64,000 nucleotides of DNA from Myotis daubentonii (lineage: Eukaryota > Chordata > Mammalia > Chiroptera > Vespertilionidae), in the NCBI RefSeq assembly GCF_963259705.1, contig NC_081841.1, positions 92,537,059-92,601,058 of the forward strand. Reading direction: 5' to 3'. Positions 47,166 to 58,240 of the stretch are shown piece by piece. Every line of letters starts with the position of its first letter. Position 1 is the stretch's first letter. The notes under the pieces are model-generated. The model saw only the letters and a list, made by a program, of their open reading frames with translations, was not told the DNA's origin and ran no database searches. The position numbers and the translations under genes are program-made.

Positions 47166-47715
47166 TTTCTATGAAATGCCAGCTTTAAGAAAAAGTGACC
47201 ATTTCATTAGACAGATCTTTAAAAACATTCACCAACGCAAAGCAGGCCCTACATACTCAAGAATCAGAGAAAAGAAAAAATGTAAGAATCCTTACAGCCA
47301 ACTTTAGCATTCAATCACAATGAATAACTAGTACTGGACTTTTCCTCCCACTAAAACCAGCCAGGACACTGGATAAAATACATAAGGCAACACTGGGTAA
47401 CAGGCAGGGCAGAACTGAGATCTCTTAGAAAAGGGAAACAAATGAGGTGAACTCTGTGATTGCCCTGGCTGTTTGCCTAGAGGTACTTTCCAGAGGCTAT
47501 ACAGGGAGATGGAACCCAAGCAGAGCCTGTTGTTCTGACTGAGTTAGGAAACAGAGACTAGAGTCTGGTGAAGCTGAGGTAGCTGAAAGTTATGAGGGAA
47601 AGTACTGAAGAGGAAGTAGTTCCACAGAGGAAAAGCACCAGAGTCTGTTGCTGAACATTAAGTTGCACATGGGTATGTAGTAACACTCCAGGAGGCTGAG
47701 TTGATTTGATAGTCA
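47166..47715. other. unassigned sequence
   Basis: No gene or transposon recognised. Confidence 0.3.
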
Positions 47716-48464
47716 AAAAGAAGTCAATGCAACTCACTCTATTAGGGTAATCATAGGGACTGTCATTAGATGCAGGAAAGCTATTTGATGAAAGTTAACA
47801 TCCATCATGATCAAAACAAAACAAGTCTTTTAGAACAACTGGAAATAGAATTTCCTCAAACTGACAAAGGACAACTATAAAAAATATTATAACAAATATA
47901 ACACTTAATGGTAAAAAGGTTGAACACTTCCCGCTAAGATTGAGAACAAGGCAATGATAGTCACTCTTGTCACTTCTGTTCAACGTTGTATCAAAGTCCT
48001 AGTCAATGCAATAAAGTAATAAAAAGAAATAAAAGGCTCACAGATTGGAGTGGAAGAGGTAAAACTGTTCTTCACATTCATAGACAGCATGGTTGTGTAT
48101 GTGTAAAATTTGAAAGATTCTACAAAACAGTTACTAAAAATAGTAAATGAATTTAGTAAGGCTGAAGGATACAAGGTAAATATACCAAAATCAATAGTAG
48201 CTCTAGCTAGCATTTACAAAACATCAAAAAACATAAAATACTTACAGATTAATGTAACAAAATATGTCACTTATAAGATTTACAAAACATTGGGAAACTA
48301 CAAAACATTGCTGAGAGAAATTAAAGAAGACCTAAATACATGGAAAGATATACTATGATTATGGGTTGGAAGACTCAATGTTGTTATGATGTCAATTTTT
48401 CCCAAACATAGCCTCAATCACAATGCCAAAAGACTTGTTCACAAAAATTTCATGAAAACACAAA

Positions 48465-48667
48465 GGCCTTAGCTGATTTGGACCAGTGGATAGAGCATCA
48501 GCCTGCAGACTGAAGGGTCTCAGGTTCGATTCCAGTGAAGGGCACATATCTGGGTTGTAGGCTCAATCCCCAGTAGGGGGCATAAAGGAGGCAGCCAATC
48601 AATGATCCTCTCTCAATAAACTCTCTCTCCCTTCCTCTCTAAAATCAATAAAAATATGTATATATCA
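48465..48667 (+). mobile_element. VES SINE, forward
   Basis: GGACCAGTGGATAGAGCATCAGCCTGC, B box AGGTTCGATTCCAG, CCAATCAATGATCCTCTCTC and an AATCAATAAAAATATG tail. AAAACACAAA-like sequence on both sides suggests a target duplication. Confidence 0.9.
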
Positions 48668-49064
48668 AAAAACAAACACAAAAGATCTAGAATAAAAGGA
48701 GTTTAAAACAGAATTATGTTGCAGGACTTACACTACCTCATTTTAAGACTGATGATAAAGTTACAATAATCAACACTGGTGTAAAGAGAGACATTAAGAA
48801 GATCCATAGGACAGAATATAGAGTCCAGAAATAGGCTCACACTTATTGGTCATCTGATTTTCAACAAAAGTGTCAAGGTAGTTGAATGGAGAAAAGAAAG
48901 TCCTCTCAACAAATGGAGCTGGGTCAACTGGACTCCTATAAACCTTCACTTTTATCTCACACTTACACAAAAATTACTCAAAGCGGAGCACAGACCTGAG
49001 TGGAAAAGCTAAAACTGTTTAACTTCTAAAAGAAAACAGAAAAGAAAATTTTTACCCAAACACA

Positions 49065-49685
49065 TCTATACTAATAAAAGGGTAATATGCTAATTAGACC
49101 AGAAGACCTTCCGGGAGACCTTCCAGACATCCTTCCAGACAAAGCCATGGTGGTATGTCCGAGGCAGAGGTGGTTAGGGGCAATCAGGCCAGGAGGGGAG
49201 GGCAGTTGGGGGTGATCAGGCTGTCAGGGGGGGCCTGTTGGGGGCAAGCAGGCTGGCAGTGGGAGACAGTTGAGGGCAATCGGGCCATCAGGGGGGACAG
49301 TTGGGAGCGAGCAGACTGTCAGGGGGGGCAGTGGGGGCAAGCAGGCCAGCAGAGGGGCGCAGTTGGGTGCGAGCAGGCTGGCTGGGGGGGGGGTCAGTTG
49401 GGGCAGAGTAGGCTGGTGGGAGGGGCAGTTGGGGGTGAGCAGGCTGGCAGGCAGAGTGGTTAGGGGCGATTAGGCAGGCAGGCAGGTAAGTAGTTAGGAG
49501 CCAGCTGTCCAAGATTGTGAGATGAATGTCCGACTGCCAGTTTAGGCCCGATCCCACAGGGATCGGGCCTAAACTGGCAGTCGGACATCCCCTGAGGGGT
49601 CCCAGGTTGGAGAGGGTGCAGGCCGGGCTTAAGCACACTCCCTGCCCCCCTCCCCGTGCACGAATTTTGTGCACTGGGCCACTAG
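49065..49685 (+). mobile_element. HeliBat-type Helitron (trimer member 1)
   Basis: TCTATACTAATAAAAGGG start after A, end GTGCACGAATTTTGTGCACTGGGCCACTAG before T. The interior is a series of GGGGGCAGTTGGG-like units about 40 bp long, and a perfect 30-bp inverted repeat lies at 49526-49588. Confidence 0.93.
49526..49588. repeat. perfect 30-bp inverted repeat, 3-nt loop
   Basis: The arm at 49526-49555 is exactly complementary to 49559-49588 with ACA between. Internal to the Helitron, about 70 bp before its normal 3' hairpin. Confidence 0.95.
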
Positions 49686-50227
49686 TCCTATATAATAAAA
49701 GCCTAATATGAAAATTGTCCCCTCAGGAGGTCGTTCAACCGGGAGTTCGACCGCTTGACCACACACTATGACATGCTCTGACCACCAGGGGACGGTGCAG
49801 AACATGGCGGGTATCAGTGACACAGCACTGGCAGCGGGTAGCAGTGGAGGTGCTGCCAGCCCTGATGGGCCCTGACAAGAGCGGGACTGTGGCGGGATGG
49901 TGGGGCAGCTGAGCAGGTGACGTCAGGCCAAGGTGGGTGCAAGCAGGGGCCCGATTGCCCACCTATCACCTGGCAGACAGTGACCAGTGGCAGTGGCAGG
50001 GGGTGGGGCTTCCGCCTGGCCCCCAGGCACTGAGGGAGCCGGGCAGGGGACCCAGCCCTGACTGAAGGCCCCACAGGAAGGATAGTGGAGCAGGTGAGGG
50101 GACAGCACCAGACTAAGATAAGGTGCCAGGTGGGGATGTGGTGCTGCGAGGCTGGGGTGTGAGCTAGGGTCCAATCTCTGAAGGTCACCCTGAGGGACCC
50201 CACCCGTGCACAAACTTCATGCACTAG
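49686..50227 (+). mobile_element. HeliBat-type Helitron (trimer member 2)
   Basis: TCCTATATAATAAAAGCCTAATATG start, immediately after the CTAG of member 1. Ends GTGCACAAACTTCATGCACTAG, a 3' end shortened by loss of the usual CGGGCCT before CTAG. Confidence 0.92.
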
Positions 50228-50690
50228 TCTATACATATAAAAAGCCAGCAACTGGAATGCTGAAATGACCAGAACGACTGGAATGACCGGAATGACCAGT
50301 TACTATGACGCCCACTGCAGCTAGCCTACTGGCCCAATCAGGGGTGGAGTCGGCCGGCCAAACTCCTGTGGCCCCTCCCTGAGGCTGGCCCTACCCCTGA
50401 TCAGTCCCCCCACCCCAATTGGCCCACAGTCCCTCCCCCTGGCCAGCTCCATGACTCATTGGACCCCCCCACCCTGATTGGGGGAAGGGCTGGCCAACAA
50501 ACTGCCCGTGGTCCCACCCCCTGGCCAGCCCTGTCCTCCATTGACCTTCCCCACCCCAACCGGGCGCAGGGCTGGCCAGCAAACTGCCTTCAGCCCCTCC
50601 CCACAGCTGTCCCTGTCCCCCCATAGGCCTCGATCACTGAGCAGGCTGAGGGACCCCACCCATGCACAAATTCATGCATCAGGCCTCTAG
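50228..50690 (+). mobile_element. HeliBat-type Helitron (trimer member 3)
   Basis: TCTATACATATAAAAAGCC start directly after CTAG of member 2. Ends CATGCACAAATTCATGCATCAGG...CTCTAG at 50690, before T. The interior has imperfect repeats of about 70 bp with CCCCACCCCAA blocks. Confidence 0.9.
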
Positions 50691-50925
50691 TTCTAGAATA
50701 AGCAAACACAGATCAGTGGTTTCCTGGCACCAGAGATGTGGGGATTGACTGCACAGGGGTATGGGAAACTTCTAGAGTTATGGGAATGTTCTATATCTTG
50801 ATTTTGGTGGTGGTTACATGAGTATATTGTCAAAACTCAGAGACCCGTACACCTAAAAGGGTACATTTTATTGTATGTAAATTATACCAAAGTAAAGTTT
50901 ATTTTAAAAATACCTTATCATTAAA

Positions 50926-51194
50926 TCCTATATAATAAAAGCCTAATATGCAAATCAACCTAACAGCGGTGTTCCACAACCGGTGGAACAATCAGTTGCT
51001 ATGATGCACACTGACCACCAGGGGCAGATGCTCAACATAGGAGCTGCCCCCAGCCTGCAGGTCCCAGGCCAGCCAAGGCAGGTGCCAGCAGGGGGCCCCT
51101 GATTGCCCCGCTGGTCTCCCCACAGATCAGCACTGATTATTGGCCAGGCCTAGAGACCCTATCCATGCACGAATTTCATGCATTGGGCCTCTAG
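50926..51194 (+). mobile_element. HeliBat-type Helitron, short
   Basis: TCCTATATAATAAAAGCCTAATATG ... CATGCACGAATTTCATGCATTGGGCCTCTAG, 269 bp, flanked by A and T, inserted at the very tail of the older L1. Confidence 0.93.
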
Positions 51195-51531
51195 TAGATA
51201 ATATTAGTGTATATTGAGCTGACAAAAGAAGTTTAGAAACAGTAGTTTTCAAGACCTTAACCTATGAAGTTTCTTAAATGGCTCTAAGTTGTCCTTGAAA
51301 AGAGGAGTATATGTCCTATGAAGGATGAGAGGAATATATTCTTGCATAACTAAGACTGTTTGGGTAGGTTCACAACTTTGAGAAGAAAACTATGTATGAC
51401 CTTTGGAAATTCACTAAAAGAATGATTATTGAGTACCTACTACACCTCAATCTCTTTTCTCCTTAGCATGACTCCCTTGTAGCCCAGCCATGTGCCTGAG
51501 GAGAAGCCCACTACTCCAGAGTATCTCATCT
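51195..51531. other. unassigned sequence
   Basis: TTATTGAGTACCTACTACACC near 51425 looks like old repeat debris. Otherwise nothing recognised. Confidence 0.3.
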
Positions 51532-51545
51532 AGAATCTGTCTGCT

Positions 51546-51966
51546 AACAATGGAATACTACACTGCGTTGAAAAAGAAGGAATTCTTACCATTCACAACA
51601 GCATGGATGGCACTGAAGAGCAGTATGCTAAGTGAAATAAGCCTGTCGGAGAAAGATAAATACCACATGTTCTCACTCATTTGTGCAATATAATGAACAA
51701 CATCAACTGATGAACAAAAATAGAATCAGAGTCATAGAAGCATCCAACAGACTGTCCAACCTATGAGGGAAGGTGGGGGGTGAGGGGGTAAGAGATCAAC
51801 CAAAGGATCTGAATGCATGCATATGAGCATAGCCAATGGATACAGATGAGGGGAGGAGAGTGAGGGCATGTGCTGGGGGCGGGAGGAGCTGGGGAGAGGT
51901 CAATGGGGGAAAAATGAGACTTATGTAATAGTTTAAACAATAATGAATTTAAATTTAAAAAAGAAA
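51546..51966 (+). mobile_element. 5'-truncated L1 with 14-bp target duplication
   Basis: AATGGAATACTACACTGCGTTG ... GAGATCAACCAAAGGATCTG ... AATGAATTTAAATTT is ORF2 end plus 3' UTR. AGAATCTGTCTGCT (51532-51545) and AGAATGTGTCTGCT (51967-51980) differ by one base. Confidence 0.88.
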
Positions 51967-51980
51967 AGAATGTGTCTGCT

Positions 51981-52735
51981 GCACCCCTATGTTCATAGCA
52001 GAGTTATTTATAATAGCTAAGAGTTGGAAACTGCCCATCAGTAGATGAGTGGATAAAAAAGATGTGGTACATTCACACAATGAAATACCAATACTATGCA
52101 GCTGTAAAAAAGGAGGATCTTTTACCCTTTGTGCCAGCATGGATGGACCTGGAGAGTATTATGTTAAGTGAAATAAGCCAGTCAAAGAAAGACAAATATT
52201 ACGTGATATCACTTATTTGTGGAATCTAATGAACAAAATAAATTGATCAACAAAATAAGTGCAGAAGCATGAATGCATGGAAGAGACTGACATACCTCAG
52301 AGGAGACACGGGGGGAGGGGGGGCGGGGCGGGGGGGGGGGTCAGGAGGACAGAAAGAGATTAACCAAGGAACTTACATACTTATTAGGGGTCCGGTGCAC
52401 GAAATTAGTGCACAGGTATGGTCCCTAGGCCTGGCCGGCTGCTGGCTGGTGCCTTCCTTCCCCCAGCTGTCCCTTGCCGGCTGGGGCCTTCCTTTATTCT
52501 GTGCCACTCCCTGGTGGTGAGCACACATCATAGTGAGTGGTTGAACTCCCAGTTGGTTGAACTCCTGAGTGGGTAATTTGCATATTATGCTTTTATCATA
52601 TAGAATATGCATAGCCCATGGACACAGACAATAGTGTGATGAAGGCCTGGGACAGGGTAGGGGCTGGGCAGAGGGGGCAAAAGGGGTGGGAATGGGGGAC
52701 ATCTGTAATACTGTTAACTATATATATATATGTAT
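51981..52735 (+). mobile_element. 5'-truncated L1 carrying a Helitron in its 3' UTR
   Basis: GCACCCCTATGTTCATAGCAG ... GGACCTGGAGAGTATTATG ... G-rich 3' UTR (52308-52340) ... then, after the Helitron, TATGCATAGCCCATGGACAC ... to about 52735, ending in TA-rich sequence. Confidence 0.85.
52384..52605 (-). mobile_element. HeliBat-type Helitron, reverse, in L1 3' UTR
   Basis: TTAG (worn CTAG), GGTGCACGAAATTAGTGCAC hairpin, end ...TTTTATCATATAGAA. It sits at the same L1 position as the 11066-11796 array and resembles member 1 of that array. Confidence 0.88.
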
Positions 52736-52748
52736 ATTTATTGTTATG

Positions 52749-52804
52749 TAGAATTGGGGCACAAACACACTTAAATAAATAAGTGTGTTTGTGCCCCAAT
52801 TCTA
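52749..52804. repeat. perfect 25-bp hairpin with AATAAA loop
   Basis: The arm at 52749-52773 is exactly complementary to 52780-52804; the loop is AATAAA. Lies just after the TA-rich end of the L1 copy and belongs to no element I recognise. Confidence 0.95.
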
Positions 52805-53018
52805 GCCAAGGAGATGCTAGGGAAGTCTACTGGAGGGCTTCAGGGAATGACTTCCCCTAGATGTCATGTCTGGATGAGTCATTGGTATGTCCTTCCTGTT
52901 ACTAGCCCAAATGATTATGCCATAACTGAAGATGGCATAGCAGAAAGAGAAAAAAAAATCTGGTGACTTCAGTGAGCTGCTGAATCAATCAGCCATGGAG
53001 CTTTCCTACTATGGAGCA
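52805..53018. other. unassigned sequence
   Basis: Nothing recognised. Confidence 0.3.
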
Positions 53019-53356
53019 TCTATACTAATAAAAGGTAATATGCTAATTAGACCAGATACACCAGACGTCTTCCAGATGTCCTTCCGGACAAAGCCATGGT
53101 GGCGGGGGCCAAGGCAGAGGTGGTTAGGGGCTATCAGGCTGGCAGGGGAGAGCGGTTAGGGGAGATCAGGCTGGCAGGCAGGTGAGTGGTTAGGAGCCAA
53201 CAGTCCTGGATTGGGAGAGGAATGTTCGACTGCCAGGATCAGGCCTAAACTGGCAGTCGGACATCCCCCAAGCAGTCCCAGATTGGAGAGGGTGCAGGCC
53301 AGGCTGAGGGACCCCATCCCCGCTCTGTGCACGAATTTCATGCATGGGGCCTATAG
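53019..53356 (+). mobile_element. HeliBat-type Helitron
   Basis: TCTATACTAATAAAAGG start after A and end GTGCACGAATTTCATGCATGGGGCCTATAG before T. Related to trimer member 1, with a degraded version of its internal inverted repeat (13-bp outer stems CTGGCAGTCGGAC and partner). Confidence 0.92.
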
Positions 53357-54000
53357 TCCTATTATAAAATTCAATAGTTTTCTCATTGTTAAGTTGGAGT
53401 AGAGCTTGCTCATTAAATTTCAGCGAAAGATTTCTCATCAAGGATTATAAACAGACTTGCAAAATATTTGAATAATATTTGGAAAAATGAGTTAGATGTA
53501 GATGTAGGGGCTTGTGTCAATTGAACTCTTTCTAATTATTGAAGTAGAAACTTGGCACAAAATGACTTATGCAAAAGGGGGAATTTATTGGATAAGAAAA
53601 CTGAGCACTTGGAAAATAGATCTGGAGATTCAGGAAGGGCTTTATCCAGCCCTCAAGGGTGATGACCAGAACCTATTTCTCCTCCATTTCTACATTTCCC
53701 TTCCTCAATGCCAACTCTACTCCCAAGCAGGCCTCTCTTTGTGTTCCCCAAAACTCCAGAGGTTAAAGGCCTCATGTCTCATAGGAAGTAAGTCCAGTTC
53801 TCTGATGGTCTAAGTAAGAGTTCTGGAATTGGGTCTTAGTGACCCTGTTTGGTCTGATGTGTGTTATGTATCCATCTTTGAGCCAATTCCTGCAGCCAGG
53901 AAGATGGGATATACTGACCAGATTAAAGAAAATCAGGGCCCTCTTCTGGAGATGGAACCTCTCCCTGTGGTGGTAAAAAGAATAAGCTAGAACAGGAATT
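53357..54000. repeat. probable old repeat, family not assigned
   Basis: 53540-53990 (GGGGGAATTTATTGGATAAG ... GAGCCAATTCCTGCAGCCAGGAAGATGGG) resembles an old mammalian repeat. The 99-codon frame has no other support. Confidence 0.35.
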
Positions 54001-55705
54001 GATAGAGTTAATAATGGTCCCTCTTGTTTGGATACCTTAGAGAAGGGAGCATTTCAGGATGGTCAGTTAAGATAAGAAAGGTAGTGACTAGCTGGTCATT
54101 GGTTGACTTGAAAACAAATTTTTATTTTTTATTTTTTTTGAAAACAAATTTTTAAATAGGATACTAGGAACAGATGCCAGATTGTAATAGTCAAGGAATG
54201 AATGGAGTGAGTGTGATGTTAAGGCAAATGGATTTTCTTTAAAGAATCTTGGGACTAGAGGGCAGCAGAGAGATAGAGGTAATAGCTAGAGTGGCCTTTG
54301 AGGTCCAGGGTATTTTTTTCTTAAATATAAGAGAGATTTGAGCATGAAATGCTGAGATAAGTGAAAAAAAAATGTAAGGAAGAACCAGATTGAAGATATA
54401 GGCCAGAAATGGGGTATTAATGAAGCAAATATCCTAAGAATAATGACTAGAGGGATGCAGAGTACAGTAGAATAATTAATCTTAACAAAAGTAAGAAACT
54501 TTTTAAAATTATGATAGAATGGAAAGAGTGAAGAATTGATGGGAATGCATAACTCCATCTGTAACAGGAATAAATTTAGGACACTGAAAGAGATATCATC
54601 TGAAAGTTCCAATTTCTCAGCGAAGTGCAAGATGTTACCTACTGATGGACATATGAAAGGAGACATAAAAAGTCTAAGATAGTCCTGAGAAAAAATAGAA
54701 GAGAGTGAATTAGGAAAATATATGGAACCTTGCCAGTCTGTCCTATTTCATCCAGAAGTTGTGTAATCTAGTACGATAAAGACCCGATCTTGCTCATAGT
54801 CAATCATATATACAATCAGAATCCAATGATTGGGGTAATATATTTCTTCATTGTTGCCCATTAAATGACCTTCTAATTAGTCAGCCTCCACTGTAGATGG
54901 AAATTCAGAAATCCTTTCACCCTGGTCATCCCTTTTCTTCCTTGTTTATTCCTCTGCCCTCCTTTCAGGGTCCCAGCTCCAACCTGCCTTATTTTTATGG
55001 CAGATTAGAGAATCCCATTCTGTCCTTGGAGAGATGCCACATGCTTATACCTTCCTAGCAGGGTAGTGGTGGAGGCTTCAGAATAGATCACCCAAGGAAA
55101 AGCCAACTTCTCTCTTGTTAATGTTGATTACCTTTCATAGTAACCCAGATGTGCTATTTTGGAATAGGCCCCATGTCAACCAGAGAAAAATAGGAAGAAT
55201 GAAGGAATAAAAAGGGCATGCATAGAAGGGTCACAAGGAAGCATCAAAGGCCCAGTTGAGATAATAAATCAGCAATTTAAAGAAATACCAATTGTGTGTT
55301 TGTGTGATTTTTCTCTGAAAAGTTTTAGCACCTTAGATGTTGAATTGAAAAAATGATTGGCAATATTGGTTTTTAAAAAGTTGTTCAAATGATGTGTTTG
55401 TCTATAAGGTATGAATAGACTAGAACGTCTGAACGCAGATTATAATTTCTAACCCAAAATACATAAACTGGGAATGTTTACAGATATAAACATTTTGTAA
55501 ACATTCTGTAATAAAAGTATATTGCCTAATGGCATGGAGCTTGGAGGCCTCTATTGCTTAATTTTCTCCATGTTGCAGCAGACCCAGAAATGCTTTCAGA
55601 AGTAATTTTCCTCCTACTCTACATATTCCCTTAACCCAGTAATTTACCAAATCTCAGTCACAAGAAACAATATTGATAGAAAGACCTACAATACAAACAT
55701 TTTTC
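54001..55705. other. old repeat debris and unassigned sequence
   Basis: 54150-54480 (GGAATGAATGGAGTGAGTGTGATG, AGAGGGCAGCAGAGAGATAG) continues the old family seen at 43795. The rest is unassigned. Confidence 0.35.
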
Positions 55706-55707
55706 TA

Positions 55708-55908
55708 GAGCTGCACTGTCCAGTACAATAACCACTAGCTACATACAGCTATTTACATTTAAATGAATTAAAATAATAGTTAAACTTCAGCTCCTCCATC
55801 CACATGATAAGTGTTTAGTAGTCACATGTGGGTGGTGATTACCACATGGGACAGAGCGGGTATAGAATATCATCATTGCAGGAAGTTCTAGTGGGCAACG
55901 CTGCTTTA
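55708..55908. repeat. hAT-Charlie (MER1-group) element
   Basis: GAGCTGCACTGTCCAGTACAATAACCACTAGC at left, GCAGGAAGTTCTAGTGGGCAACGCTGC at right. Known as an old eutherian DNA transposon; exact subfamily not decided. Confidence 0.7.
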
Positions 55909-56129
55909 GAGCTTCTTCCCATGAATCAATCCAGGCCCTCCTTGAGCTCCATACAGGGGCAACATGGATTGTGTCCCTCATGGACTTGTTTTTATGCCTT
56001 TAGCTTGAAATAAGGAACATATCAGAAAAACCTCTATAAATTCATGGTGTAGCTATTATCAGAATGTTGTGGAAGACATCATCCATCATGTTATACAGCA
56101 TCTTTTTTTATAAGGGTCCCTGGAATAAA

Positions 56130-56720
56130 ACTTTTTTATTGAATTTCTTCGGGTGACATCCTATATAATAGGCTTTTATATAATGAAAGCCTAATATGCT
56201 AAGTGTCCGGTCCTCCATTCAACCAATCAAAGTATAACACACTAATGATATGCTAAGGCCACTCAACCACTCACTATGGCATGCACTGACCACCAGGGGG
56301 CAGATGCTCTGACCAGTAGGTTAGTTTGCTGCTGGGGTCCAGCCAATCAGGACTGAGCAAGACAGGATGGACATGCCCTGGAGCCCTCCTGTTGTCCCTC
56401 CTTGGCTGGCCAACCTCCCCAGCCCTGATTGTGCACCAGTGGGGTCCTTCAGCCTGGCCTGTGCCCTCTCATAATCCAGGACCCCTTGAGGGGTGTCGGA
56501 GAGCCGGTTTTGGCCCAATCCCACAGGCCAGGCTGAGGGACCCCACTGGTGCATGAATTCATGCACCAGGCCTCTAATTGGTTAATAAAATTATATAGGT
56601 TTCAGGTGTACAATTCCATAATATATCATCTGTATATTGTATTGTGTGTTCGCCAAAATCTTAATCTCAGCATCAGGGCAAACTGGTTCACATAAACATG
56701 GGATTGTTTTTATCACCCAG
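56130..56720 (-). mobile_element. L1 3' end, antisense, split by a Helitron
   Basis: TTTTTTATTGAATTTCTTCGGGTGACA at left continues after the Helitron as TTGGTTAATAAAATTATATAGG and GTTTCAGGTGTACAATTCC. The related copy at 57370 shows the joined, empty site. Confidence 0.85.
56159..56577 (+). mobile_element. HeliBat-type Helitron with empty-site paralogue
   Basis: Starts TCCTATATAATA, ends GGTGCATGAATTCATGCACCAGG...CTCTAA (CTAG worn to CTAA). Inserted between GACA and TTGG. The 5' part has a partial duplication of the start (GGCTTTTATATAATGAAAGCC). Confidence 0.93.
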
Positions 56721-56813
56721 TTAATGCAACTCTTAAAGCTGATTCTTTTGCTTTATTGTCTTTAGACAAACTTAGAGTCACATTTGCAATCTTACTCCAG
56801 CCACCGAATATGC

Positions 56814-56838
56814 GTGTGTGTGTGTGTGTGTGTGTGTG
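56814..56838. repeat. (GT)n microsatellite
   Basis: Twelve GT units. Confidence 0.92.
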
Positions 56839-57340
56839 AATGTGTTTCTTGGCTTCATTTTCCTTCTTAATTTACTTTATACTTTGGAGTTTAATGTATT
56901 TTTTAAACTACCTAAATCCTTCCTGTCATAGAAATAAAATATAAGTACATAAATCCAATATATGCCTACGTATACACTTGTGCTTCATCCACAACTCAGA
57001 TATGTGTCCTTGGGATGAGAACTCTACTGAAAACACACTCTCTTAAACATAGTCCCTTCAGTACTCTAATTCATCACTTTGAGTATCTTTCTAAGCCACT
57101 CCAGTACAGTACCCTAAATAATTACTTTTCTGTACATAGCAGGTTAGTCATAACTGAGGTTTCAGAGTCATGTGACAAGTATTCAAACCTATACTAAAGT
57201 ATAAAGCTTCCAAAGGCTTGTCCTATTTGATATGTAGCTGCTGCTGGCAGTAATGGCAGAGTAAAGGTCTAGCCTGAATTGTGGTAACTGGGATAGTTAT
57301 CAGTGTGTAATTGCAGTGTATTTTTATCAATATTTATACA
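56839..57340. other. unassigned sequence
   Basis: Nothing recognised. Confidence 0.3.
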
Positions 57341-57369
57341 GGATATTTTTTTTAATTTAATTTTTATGG

Positions 57370-58240
57370 CTGTTAATTTTTTATTGAATTTGTTGGAGTG
57401 ACATTGGTTAATAAAGTTATACAAGTTTCAGGTGTACAATTCTATAATACATCATCTGCATATTGTACTGTGTGTTCACCACCCCAAGACAAGTCTCCTA
57501 TCACCATTTATCCCCCTTTACTCCCTTCTACCTCTCCCCACCCCCACTTCCTCTGTCAATCACCACACTGTTATCTGTGTCCATGAGTCTTTCTTTCCCT
57601 TTGCTTAATCCCTTCACCCTTCTCCCAGCCCCCACCCCTCCCCTTTGACAGTTGTCAGTCTGTTCTCTGTATCCATGAGACTGTCTCCACCTTGTTAGTT
57701 TATTTTGTTCATTAGATTCCACATGAAAGTGAATCATGTGGTACTTGTCTTTCTCTGACTGCCTCATTTCACTTAGCATAGTACTCTCCAGATCCATCCA
57801 CGCTGTCACAAAAGGTAAGATAAGGTAAGATTTCCTCCAGTTTTATGGCTGGGTAGAATTCCATTGTGTGATGTACCACAGCTTTTTTATTCATTCATCT
57901 ACTGATGGGCACTTGAGCTGCTTTCAGATCTTGACTATTGTAAATAACACTGCAATGAACATACCTGTGCATATATTTTTTCGAATTGGTGCTTTGGGTT
58001 CTTTGAATATATTCCCACTAGTGGAATTGCTGGGTCATAAGGAAGTCCTAGTTTTAATATTTTGGGGAAACTCCATACTGATTTCCCCAGTGGCTGCACC
58101 ATTCTGCATTCCCTCCAACAGTGCACAAGGGTCCTCCTTTCTCCACATCCTTTCCAATGTGTTGTTGGTTGATTTATTGGTGGTAGCCATTCTGACAGGT
58201 GTGAGGTGATATTTCCTTGTGGTCTTAATTTGCATTCAGT
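57370..58240 (-). mobile_element. 5'-truncated L1, antisense
   Basis: TTTTTATTGAATTTGTTGG ... GTTTATTTTGTTCATTAGATTCC ... ATTCATCTACTGATGGGCAC ... GGTAGCCATTCTGACAGGTG: antisense of L1 3' UTR and ORF2 C-terminus. Open frames here are antisense by-products. Confidence 0.9.

Larger units (their letters stand above)
47716..50925 (+). mobile_element. old L1 LINE (ORF2 and 3' end) with nested elements
   Basis: 47716-48470 is ORF2 reverse-transcriptase and downstream DNA (NEFSKAEGYKVNIPKS-like codons). 48668-49064 continues ORF2. 50691-50925 is an older-type L1 3' end (GGGAATGTTCTATATCTTGATTTTGG ... TGTATGTAAATTATACC). It is split by a VES SINE and three Helitrons. All frames are broken. Confidence 0.8.
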
